Below, piece after piece: positions 54,985 to 64,000 of a stretch of DNA of 64,000 bases (position 1 is its first letter; each line of letters opens with the position of its first letter). This DNA comes from Apoderus coryli. Taxonomy: Eukaryota > Arthropoda > Insecta > Coleoptera > Attelabidae. Both the position numbers and the translations under genes were made by a program. The DNA is taken from positions 15,376,001 to 15,440,000 of the forward strand of contig OU452204.1 in the NCBI GenBank assembly GCA_911728435.2. The letters are read 5' to 3'. The notes below the pieces were generated by a model. That model saw only the letters and a list, made by a program, of their open reading frames with translations, had not been told where the DNA came from and did not search any database.

Positions 54985-55265
54985 CAAACTCTCTTTCCAA
55001 ATCATTGGATTCGTCGCGGTTGGTCTGAAGAACGCCCACAAAGGTCACCCGATCTTAGCAGCTTAGATTTCTTTTTGTGGCGCCACCTTAAGTCACTAGA
55101 GTACACAAATCTCATTGACACTGTGGAGTTGTAGCGGAACTAAGAAAAAGAATAGTTACAGAATGTGACACAATAAAAAATACTCCGAGGATAGTTGAAC
55201 GAGTACCAATTCTATGAGAAAAAGAACGGAAGGATGATACCAAATTTCAGATATTTATGATGTAG
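54985..55265 (+). pseudogene. Tc1/mariner-like transposase C-terminal remnant
   Basis: The plus strand from about 54994 reads FPNHWIRRGWSEERPQRSPD, then LSSLDFFLWRHLKSLEY and TNLIDTVEL. After a frameshift it continues RKRIVTECDTIKNTPRIVER. This parallels FPGRWIGRRGPIEW...RSPDLSPLDFFLWGHLK of the DD41D transposase and contains the third catalytic Asp. The first two catalytic blocks are absent. It is about half diverged from the 46924 protein, so it is an older, separate family. Confidence 0.85.
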
Positions 55266-55984
55266 TAATAATATTCATCTTCTAAACCTGCCTTTTAAAT
55301 AAGCAAATACAATATGTTAAAAACGTACTTTCATTTTGAGTGTCAAGGACTCTGTTGTAGTTAAAACATGCAGTTAAAATGCAGATAATTTTAACACCAC
55401 ATAGTTCAGAATTCACACCATAATCACGTGACGCAAAATTTTAACTTAACTTAAATATCGGTAAATCTTTGTGCGATGTTTGAAAACTTCATAGATTCGT
55501 TGCAGATGTTTGAGAACTTGCAGTTGCGTTATAAAATTTCTCTAAATTCCTTTCATCACCGCCATTATTTCCTGATTTCTCCCATTTAAATCTACATTTA
55601 CCGCCGAAATTCTCTATCATTTTCTTTTTAGGTTAAAGTTTGTTTTCGTTATGTGGAATGATTCGGAAATAGCTGCACAAAACGGAAGTTTGCCAATGTC
55701 GGTATTACAGGAATTCTATATATAGGTAGAAGATTATCGTTCAATTTTGTGTATAGTCACTGTAATCATATAGATTTCCTATATTAAAGGATGTTATAAG
55801 GATTTCCGGTTGGGATAGAGAATATTACTATAGGCACCATATCGAGTTTTGGATGTCATATTGTGGTTGGAATATACGAATGTAGTTTCTTATTGAAGTT
55901 ATTAGTTACAATGTATTCAATATATTTTCATCAGACATATAATCAAATTAACTTTTTGATTATCTTGATCCATTTATTTACTAA
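55266..55984. other. Unassigned sequence
   Basis: No gene was recognised. It may include decayed 5' parts of the LINE that becomes readable at 55985. Confidence 0.3.
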
Positions 55985-57250
55985 AATGAAACGTTTACTG
56001 GAGGTATTTTCTGCGACCTGTCGAAGGCTTTCGTCTATGTCAATCATGATATTTTGCTTGGAAAACTTGCCAAACATGGCGTACAAAATTCATCTGTTAA
56101 ACTCCTGGCAAGCTATTTGGATCGACGCGACGTCAACAGCGAACATTTTATAACAACGTTTGTCTGATATGTCCTTGATGAAACATGGTGTTAAGGCCTT
56201 TGCTATTTATTATATACGTTAATGATCTTCCAGGTTATGTCAGGGCCACTCATTTTACACTGTTCGCGGATGACACGACGATGCTCCGAGTGTCCAGTAG
56301 CCTCGAAGGTCTTCAAAATCAGTTCCGGGAGGTGCGGTCGGGGGCTTCCGACTGGTTTGAGGCTAATAAGCTGTGTTCGAATCAAACTAAAACAGAAACA
56401 ATTATATTTTCGCTTCGCGATATTCGGGACATTGACAACCCTTCAAGAGTTAAGTTTTTGGGCACTGTGCTTGATGCGAGATTGTGTTGGGGTCAGCAGG
56501 TTGAGAGCATTTCCGGCAAGCTGTGTAAGATCGTCTACCTGTTGGGCAGCCTGAGGGACGAGGTGTCTATTAGCGTTCTAAGAACAACATATTTTGCCTT
56601 ATTTCAGAGCGCTATGTCATATGCAATTCTGAACTGGAGGCACCATGCCAGTAGCGTTTTTAAAATACAGAGGCGTGCAATTCGATTTATGCTTGGCCTA
56701 AATTATCGCGAGGATGTTAAGGAACATTTTAAAATTCTAAACATTCTAACCCTGCCTAGTCTATATACATGAGTATCTCCGCTACACATGAGAAGTCACA
56801 TAGATGAGTATGTATTTGTCAACGATGTGCATGCTCATAATACTAGGCATCGAACTAATATCTTTGTTGATTTCAAGCGTTTGTCAAGAAGCAGAAATGC
56901 CTTCAATTACTATGGCCTTGTGTTGTATAACAAAATGCCAAATTAATTATGAACATTATCAACATCAAGTTTTTCAAACAGGGTTAAGGAGTTTCTACTG
57001 AACGACGCCTTTTATAGTGTTCATGAATTTTTAAACTGTACAAATATATTTTAATGTGTAATGTTTGTTCTGTATGTCACAAATTATTGTCTTTACGTTG
57101 TCTAGTGTATTTATTGTATTGTAGTTTATTTACTAAGTATATGTTTTTTCTTGTTTGTTTGACTTGTGTAAAACTATGTTGGTTTGAAAGCACGTTATCT
57201 TTTTCTCCTGAAAAAGTAACAATGAGAAAGGGCTTTTAATTTTTTTATAT
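55985..57250 (+). pseudogene. LINE reverse transcriptase to C-terminus, 5' truncated
   Basis: The first readable block is GIFCDLSKAFVYVNHDILLG with the first catalytic Asp (about 56010-56060), then HGVQNSSVKLLASYLDRR. After frameshifts the frame 56185-56772 gives LRPLLFIIYVNDLPGY, the catalytic FADD box (FTLFADDTTML), KTETIIFSLRD, VKFLGTVLDARLCWGQQ and AISYAILNW-like sequence. The tail continues to about 57030 as HNTRHRTNIFVDFKRLSR, YYGLVLYNKMPN and VKEFLLNDAFYSVHEFL. The reading frame changes at about 56180 and 56770. It is not functional. RT is of the jockey/R1-like type, but the exact clade was not resolved. Confidence 0.92.
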
Positions 57251-58878
57251 CTGTAAAAATAATGTCAGAATTAAATAAAAACTAAATTTTCAAAAACTCT
57301 CGAAATCGGCTGACGTTACTGTAACTTTGAAAACACAATTTAAAAGGTGTTTAAATTGTAAAACTTTTCTCTAATTTAACCGACATTGTAACCGTACCGT
57401 TTCGAAGAACTAGCTATCCCATTCTTATCTTGGACACAGTGTATATGTCCATAAGAATAACGAGAGCAACTGTCCAATTGAAATTGTTGTGTCAAAGCAG
57501 ACAATAAATGGAATTTTAGTTCTAGGCTACTTGATGTTAATTAAAACTTTTATTATGTAATTTTATTCTGACCTCTAATCAAATAATGTATACTTTTTTT
57601 TTCTGTGACTTGAAAATGAGAGTTTTACCAGATACCGATCAAAACTGTTAAGAATATCTAATACCAACCAATCTCAGTTGGCAACACTGTTAACATACAA
57701 TGTCATTGTTGGCAACTCTGTTAGATATAGTTATGAAGGAGAAGAAGTGAGGTTATAAAAATAATGAAAACACGTTTTTGTTTTCTCTATATTAATTTAA
57801 TCTTTTCGTTTATATATTAGTTCCATAATTTATTCCTGTCGTTTAATTTCAATAAAAACCAGGGCATTTCATATGTTAATAGCATGTTGTTATTGAGCGT
57901 TCATTGGATGACCATAGCTGAATATTTGTAAAACACCGAGAGGCGAAAGATAGATAAAAGAGAATAAGAAAAATCCAACTAGTCAGATATATAGGTGATC
58001 AAGTAGTTGCTTAATCACAATGCGTATTTTAAACGTGCTACATTATGCACTCTGGGCGTACTAAAATTTTTATTTATTTTTGTGACTTCAACTGACATTA
58101 AAAATTCTTAACAGCTGTTTGCAAATCATTTGTATATTAGAATTTTATAGCAAATAATGGAAGTAACACTTTAATTTACGAGCTTTTCACAAAGTTCCAG
58201 TTCAGCGCTTTGTTTTTACATAGCATAGGTACAAAAGTATAATATTTCTAAAAGGAAGTTGGCTCCATGCAAGAATATAGCTGAAAAATTAAAAACAATG
58301 ACGATGGCCAACATATTGTGTTTAATGTGGTGCTAAAAAAACTTCGCGTGACTTTTTAAAGTTTCCTTTTGTGATGTATTACGGGATGCCCGAAGGAGCA
58401 TGTAGGTCGTGGTATTTTAAATGGCGATAATGAGACGACAGTAACACACACATACAGAAAGCATATTATATATAAAAAAAAGCAGAAACAAAACCGTGAG
58501 GAAAAAATGTCATTTCCATTCCGTGTGATCCATTATGAATGTACCTATAAATATACAGAAGCAAAAAGCGCCATGTAATAATGGAAAACATTGAAGGGAG
58601 GGACTGCTCTTGTGTTTAATTTTTGTATGTAAATGTTATAAGGGAAGGTGCCACTTTTGTGTAGGTTGTTATTACGTTTAATAATAGTATGTTTCTTATT
58701 ATTTATGAATATGATACTGTGTGGACCAAAGTCACGAGTAGAACAAATTTTTGGAAGATACGTTGGCACATGTCACTTTTGGTTTTAAGTTCTCGATTTT
58801 TGACGTAACAAAAAAGTATACAACTCGATAGATAAACATAAGAAAAAGATAATTCTTAGTATATAGTGCAAAACCTGT
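57251..58878. other. Unassigned sequence
   Basis: About 1.6 kb without recognisable genes. TTGGCAACACTGTTA and TTGGCAACTCTGTTA (57678 and 57711) form a short direct repeat. Confidence 0.35.
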
Positions 58879-59537
58879 ATACAGGGTGAGTCCAAACTCC
58901 AATTTGCGTTTTACTCGAATTTTCTAAATGAGACACCCTATATAATATCAAAAACTGAAAGGAAAATTGATAAGCTTTTATTCTTGTATAGCCTTTCTTA
59001 TACCTAAAGCTATTAGTTTTCAAGATATTTTCATTTATGAAATGTGGCTTCATCTCCAAACAACACAAAGTCAAAAAAATCTACGTGATTGTGAATTTGT
59101 TGTTGCGCCCATTGGCAGAACATAATTCGCCGGAGATAGTCATCGTCATTTTGTTTTTATGTAGAATTCGTTTGACTGAACTTTGGCTTACCGATCGTTC
59201 CCGAGCAAATTCACGCGTGCTGATATGTGGATTTTCTACCACTTTTAACATTACATTCAATTAATTTTCATCATTCAAAACAGTTTTGGTCCTAGTTTGT
59301 TTCGGATATTTTAGTGATCCCGTGTTTCCAAAACGATTCATTAAGTAACCTTTCCATTGTTATCTTTTTTGGTTGCCTTCGAGCAGGATATCTTTCTTTG
59401 TAAATTCTTTGCGCAAGTAAAACATTTTGCATACATTCTCCCAATATACAAATCATATCATTAACGCATTTTTGGGAAAATTCATTTCAACCAAAATTTA
59501 ATTAAGTAATTATTAATAAACTAATTGTTATAAGTGC

Positions 59538-59576
<39 letters not shown>

Positions 59577-60240
59577 GCATTTATTGTCCAAAACCACAAA
59601 AAAATAAACTTAAATTAAAATAAAAAGAAAACTAGCTCTTAATGGTAATACTAATCAGTAACATGAGACATGGCACAATCCATAATTTCTTTAACACTAC
59701 ACGAAAAAATATCACAATGTTTACACATAAGATTGTAGTTTCTGGTACAAATAGAAATAGGAGATCTCAACATAAGATTCGTCCTAGCATAACCACAATA
59801 AAATGTTGTACTGGACCTTATATAATATAATAGAATACACTTTTGTAATAAATAGCTAATGATTAAATGTTACTGTTATTCGATCAAATCCTTGTTGATT
59901 TAGTTGATAAATATTGCAATTATATACCTGTTTTGATTACGATTATGATAAATAAATAACTATTGAAAAATATTATTTTGGTGATCTTGTGTAATGTTTT
60001 TCAATAACAAATATCAAAAATGAAATTAGGTATATGAAAAATGATCACGTAAAGTCCAAATTTTCTAATCTCTTTTTGTTTAAATGAAAATATCTTAAAA
60101 ACTAATAGCTTTAGGTATAAGAAAGGCTATATAAGAATAACAGTTTATCAATTTTCCTTTCAGTTTTTGATAATATTTACAGGGTGTCTCATTTGGAAAA
60201 TTCGAGTAAAACGCAAATTTGTGTTTGGACTCACCCTGTA
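58879..60240 (-). mobile_element. Tc1/mariner-like deletion derivative with 160-bp TIRs
   Basis: The left end 58879-59041 and right end 60083-60240 are inverted copies, from TACAGGGTGAGTCCAAAC to the TTTCAAGATATTTTCATTT segment and its complement. On the minus strand the interior encodes an N-terminal scrap: NRFGNTGSLKYPKQTRTKTV, then VVENPHISTREFARERSVSQ and SSVKRILHKNK (the helix-turn-helix). After a small frameshift come WAQQQIHNHVDFFDFVLFGD and EATF with the first catalytic Asp. The sequence then runs straight into the TIR, so the remaining catalytic part is deleted. A LINE 3' end is nested at 59538-59840. Confidence 0.88.
59538..59840 (-). pseudogene. LINE 3' end nested in a Tc1-like element
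   Basis: An (AAT)n tail (59541-59576) followed by AGCATTTATTGTCC is the complement of a LINE 3' end. It resembles the tail at 49606 (AGCATTTATTTCCC). The minus strand gives a scrap reading ARTNLMLRSPISICTRNYNL and CKHCDIFSCSVKEIM, typical of the last residues of jockey-type ORF2. The plus frame 59642-59830 is its shadow. Confidence 0.72.
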
Positions 60241-60935
60241 TACAGGTTTTGCACTATATACTAACAATTATCTTTTTCTATAAGTTGATAACTATAAAAA
60301 AGCTATGCCCGCAAGAAGCAGAGTTTAAATTATTTCAGTTCCAGTACAGAAGCCTTAAAAAATTCGCCATGTTTTGCATATAATACTAGTGGTAACTTTT
60401 GAACCACTCTGTCTAATTTTCTAAAATTTTAGATATAGATTAATGTCAAGTCTAAACCAATGAAATTGTGGAATAATAAATAGGGCTTTCCATTTAAAAA
60501 AACGCAACTTTGGTTCACCCTGATGAGGTGAGCCGCCCTGTACAAATTACAATAATTTTAAAATACGTACTTTATGACTGCCTACATACTGGATGCTTAG
60601 TTTTGCGTGAAATTTTTGGTCTTTGAGGTAATATCGAACTTCGACGCACTAATAACTCACCCTGTATATATATAAGAATAAATCGCTCAAATCGCATCCG
60701 ATTGCGCAACGGAATAAAGGGAGATAAAGAAACCGACATTTTGATGTAGTTTTGTTGTAGTTATTTAATTCTAATTACAAAATTCTGTGTCGGATTTACA
60801 GTCAATGACAATATTAATCAAAACAGTATTTTTAAGACAGGTGCTAGCTATAATTATTAACATAAAATATTAAAATCCAAATGACTTGACACTCTATTTA
60901 ACTATTGAATCATTAAGTCACAGCATTAATAAGTA
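60241..60935. other. Unassigned sequence with several CACCCTG ends
   Basis: GGTTCACCCTG at about 60515 and ACTCACCCTGTATA at about 60654 resemble the right ends of the Tc1/mariner-like elements. Their left partners were not found. Confidence 0.35.
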
Positions 60936-62030
60936 CAGCATTCCGTCTCCACGTTCGCACTTTGAAAAAAAGTGTGACGTAAGATGCCGCCATTTTGGGT
61001 TACAAAACAGGTCCTGACTAAGAATAATTATAGTTTTTGGTTTCTAACCACAGTACTGTATTTTTATTTTTGTAAAAATATTTAAGTACATAATAATATC
61101 GCTGTCAATTTCAGAAATATTTGTGGTGTGTCATAGTGATTGAAAACAACCTTGAGTGGTGTTATCAGTTAAATGTTGACCTGATTGGGTGATTTTTAAT
61201 AACAATAATAATAATAACTATTGGAAAAAGTTGTTATTGTCAAAAAAGAATTAAGATTGTCAAATTTTTGATTAGTTTTCAATTTCTATATTATATTGGT
61301 CAGTTAAAATCGTTTCAGTTTTGTATTTAGTTTGTTATTTTTCTTTATTAATAAATCGCGTTTATTTCAATTTTCGTGGTTTATTATGAATATCGTTGTA
61401 GTGAGTTAAACGGGTAGTTTAATTCACAAATTACAACAACAGCAACTTTAAAGGCAAATTTTGGGAAAAACTTCTTGAAACTTAATAATGATATTGTCAA
61501 TAAAATAACAACTAGCCACGCGACAACTTGTGTTTATGTTTCACTTGTATTTAGTTTAAAAACATATTAGATACTGTCATTTCGTAATATAAATTTTACG
61601 GTTATACAAATAGTTGTTATAAACGTAAAATTATCTAGTATTTATCTTAATTTTTACTTATTACTCACCTAACAGGATCTTTGGGGAAGCGAAAAAAATG
61701 TTTAGAGCAAGTGTACCGCTTATTGGGACAACATTTTGCAACACACACATGTCCTCCGTGATTATTTATTGTATGAATCCCAAGACAGGTTAATAAAAAT
61801 AAAATCCTTTTAATTCTCACGAACACTATACCAAAAACACAAAACACAGATTTAGATTTAAACACAATATTTATTTATCTCGTACACGCCGACAATGAAC
61901 TATATATTGAACACAGTAGTGAACTGTATCTATCTACGTCAATGCGATTATTTTGACGTTGTAACCCATAATGGCGGCATGCGCGACGATATGCGCAGGA
62001 CGGCTTGCAAACGTGAAAGACTGAATACTG
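60936..62030. mobile_element. DNA element with about 70-bp inverted ends, encloses a THAP exon
   Basis: The left end CAGCATTCCGTCTCCACGTT (60936) and right end (complement CAGTATTCAGTCTTTCACGT, ending at 62030) match imperfectly. Further inside, ATGCCGCCATTTTGGGTTAC (60982) pairs with GTAACCCATAATGGCGGCAT (61961-61980). The enclosed sequence includes a THAP first exon on the minus strand (61669-61751). This suggests a P-like or other THAP-encoding transposon that has lost most of its gene. A target duplication could not be confirmed. Confidence 0.6.
61669..61751 (-). pseudogene. THAP-domain first exon, P-element-like, start codon displaced
   Basis: The minus strand reads HVCVAKCCPNKRYTCSKHFF and RFPKDPVR, then a splice donor GTGAGT (plus 61663-61668). 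The C-x3-CC ... FFRFPKD pattern and the intron position match the THAP exon at 1157-1239. An ATG sits just upstream but two bases out of frame, within a GTGTGT run, so a GT-repeat expansion may have displaced the start. The longer upstream frame (to 61865) is hydrophobic and unlikely to be real. No second exon was found inside the element. Confidence 0.6.
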
Positions 62031-62159
62031 TATTATTTATTATACTGTGATTAAGTTATGACATCTATTGATATTATCTATTTTTAACTAGTCAAATGTA
62101 TGATTCGTAGTTTAGAGCAATGAATAAAGAAGAGAAGGGAAGGAGCATGTAAGCCGTTT

Positions 62160-62437
62160 GACAGTTTATACGTGAGACGAAGTCGGCCATATTGAGAAAC
62201 CATTTGTGACTCATTCTGTTGATTTCGTTTTATAGTGTTGTGTATTTTGATGGAATTTCTTGTGCTTAAAGATGTTTATCTGCGTTTTAGTTTAATTTGG
62301 AACAATTTCTACTTGTGTGATCATATTATTGAACCTGTTGCATTAGTTGATAGTGTTTAATTAGTGGTAAAAGTGTGTATTTAAGACAATTGTTCTAAAA
62401 CTCCAAAAAATTCAGAATATGGAATATAATTTCATCG
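62160..62437 (+). other. Possible host gene 5' UTR and first coding exon end
   Basis: An interval of more balanced composition with several GTTGTG/GTGTGTA words leads to ATG at 62419, in context AGAATATGG. The frame reads MEYNFI for six codons and ends at a consensus splice donor (G, then GTAAGT from 62438). This is how a gene with a very short first coding exon would look. No promoter motif or downstream exon could be confirmed in the remaining 1.5 kb. Confidence 0.3.
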
Positions 62438-63694
62438 GTAAGTATTTTTTTAATTTAATATTTGCAAATTTGAATTGCAAAAATTAAATTAGTGATTTAG
62501 TTAGGTTAGGGGTGGTGGCTTAGTTTTGAGGTATGATTCTTATTAAAAAATTATTTTTTTTAATTGTTAAATTTAGATTTTCAGAAGATGCTTAAAAGCG
62601 CAGAGCGTAAATGGTGGTAGTAACTCGACCCAATTGGGAATGTACAAATATAGTTTTCTCTGCTCTGAACATATTTCCCAAACTCTTTCGATAAAACCTC
62701 AAAGTGGAAAGTTAGATTGCATCCTTCATTGTACCTACTAGTTAAGTGAATAGGGTAAAAATGTAATTATTTCTATATATTTGTATTGATTAGAAATGAG
62801 ATTTAATTGAAAAGAACAAAGCTCACCGCCAACAAAAACTAAATTGTTTGTTGTTCATCTTTTATTTTGTTGTAAATATACAAAAATAATACTTTATGAT
62901 TATATAGAAATCACTGTTTATTCTGTATGTTTTAATAACAACAATTTTCAGCTTTTGGTTCAATCGAATCTAAGAAAAAAAGAAGTCAATTGACTAAACT
63001 TATAACATTTAGAGGGCAATAAATTGTTCGCAAGTGCCTTATTTCCTGAAGATCAAATTCCTTTTTTAAATCCTTAAGGCAATATAATATTGTGGCATTC
63101 CATAAATAAAAAGATTCAGTCAATTGTATATATTTTTATTTAATCATTTAATTTTTCTCACATCAAATGTTCTTTCAAATGTTATCGAATATATACGTGA
63201 GTTTTGAGTCCTCATGCCTCCTGGTCTAATGAACTATAATATACACCGCTTCTCCAAACTACCTACGTTTATATAATAATAATAATAATATTTTGATTAA
63301 TATTATCTATATTACATTGACATTATCTATAATGCAACTGTGGCAATTTTTGAAGCAAACTAATGTTTCTTCAAAATAATCAGTGAGGCATCTGGTATCC
63401 CCACGTATATATAGATATATATAATATATAATGTTGGATAATACATATTTTCGTACCTGAATTAATTGTCAGTCAATTAAACTTATCATGGAATTTCTCA
63501 CATTTAAATTTTTATCTTTTGCTAAGTGCATAGATATCGAAATGAAGTTTCAACTTTTAAATATATATTTTCTTCTTTTATATTCCTATACTATACGAAA
63601 TACGTTGGTGTAAATATCCATACATTTTATTTATCATAAAATATTCTAGATAAAAACTGACACATTAACTTTCATGTGTAATTATACGAGGTGT
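62438..63694. other. Unassigned sequence, possible first intron
   Basis: No coding region was recognised. An (AAT)n tract lies at about 63276-63290. Confidence 0.3.
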
Positions 63695-63798
63695 TTTGAA
63701 AACGTATCCAAATTTCACGATGAGAGAACTCCGTAATACTGAAGTTAAGGCTATGTGTAGAGATTATAAATAGAAGCAACAACATGGATAGAAACTGT
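63695..63798. mobile_element. Mariner-type end remnant
   Basis: ATACGAGGTGTTTTGAAAAC at about 63685-63705 resembles the terminal repeats of the mariner copies at 7631 and 28382 (ACGAGGC...). The following 90 bases have no readable transposase, and the LINE tail at 63799 interrupts. Confidence 0.4.
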
Positions 63799-63980
63799 AA
63801 ATAATAATAATAATAATAATAATAATAATCTTTATTCAGTTAGCAACAAAAAATACATTGCGTACATTAGTTGCCACTGAAAAGGCAAGAGTGCAGCTGC
63901 CTACTAGAGTTCAGCTTATCCTTAAACTTTAAACATATCCTAATTTCTACATGCATACACACACTCACAAAAAACAAACA
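63799..63980 (-). pseudogene. LINE 3' UTR, 5' truncated
   Basis: (AAT)n followed by CTTTATTCAGTTAGCA is the complement of the LINE 3' end also found at 46424. The UTR word GCAGCTGC with CTCTTGCC matches the style of 48595-48620. No coding part is included. Its 5' limit lies near 63980, where the sequence becomes TTATTGAACCTGTTGC, a copy of sequence near 62325. Confidence 0.75.
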
Positions 63981-64000
63981 CACATTATTGAACCTGTTGC

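Overview
The window looks like insect nuclear DNA, possibly a beetle. It is strongly AT-rich by eye. It has almost no intact host genes and is packed with old, nested transposable elements of typical insect families: mariner and other Tc1/mariner elements, hAT, P-like THAP elements, several non-LTR retrotransposon (LINE) lineages, tRNA-related SINE-like repeats and foldback elements. No rRNA, CRISPR array or bacterial-type operon was seen. The only full-length protein-coding gene I can defend is a Tc1/mariner-superfamily transposase with DD41D spacing (46924-48036, minus).

The most unusual content is a set of short non-coding repeats that carry hammerhead self-cleaving ribozymes (HHRs). Six copies of one family (near 11.2, 19.7, 24.4, 27.0, 32.5 and 42.6 kb, all on the minus strand) share the core CUGAUGA, stem II and GAAA. 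Five of them have a tiny, mostly palindromic stem III (usually ACAUGU), as in the minimal type I HHRs known from Penelope-like retroelements and retrozymes. A different type I HHR (45504-45579) lies in a 222-bp insertion with a 13-bp target-site duplication. A further CUGACGA-type family sits in an inverted repeat near 23.4 kb and again at 25.9 kb. A compact type III HHR lies on the plus strand at 21280-21331. Two paralogous copies of one long repeat (about 11.0-12.9 kb and 44.5-46.4 kb) act as a natural filled-site/empty-site comparison: each copy has gained a different HHR element, which fixes the ends of a 369-bp insertion (10-bp duplication) and a 222-bp insertion (13-bp duplication). Variable-length duplications fit target-primed reverse transcription better than cut-and-paste transposition.

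Layout. 0-3.3 kb: LINE scrap and two P-transposase-like exons with a LINE between them. 3.3-7.6 kb: nothing recognised. 7.6-10.8 kb: broken mariner, two LINE 3' ends, SINE-like repeat. 11-15.3 kb: HHR element, long repeat copy A, hAT element with nested repeats. 15.3-28 kb: MITE with CRE-like sites in its ends, most HHR elements, a Tc1-like deletion derivative. 28-34 kb: mariner end interrupted by a LINE, HHR foldback element, second LINE. 34.7-43 kb: TIR element with a PHD-finger scrap, LINE endonuclease scrap, SINE-like repeat, HHR foldback element. 44.5-49.4 kb: long repeat copy B with HHR insertion, then hAT split by a LINE that is itself split by the DD41D transposon. 49.6-57.2 kb: LINE scraps, hAT deletion derivative, Tc1-like remnants. 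58.9-62.0 kb: two TIR elements, one with a transposase scrap, one with a THAP exon. 62.1-62.4 kb: possible host first exon. The window ends in a LINE 3' end.

All assignments come from reading translations and base-pairing by eye. Ends of degenerate elements are approximate unless a target duplication or inverted repeat is stated.
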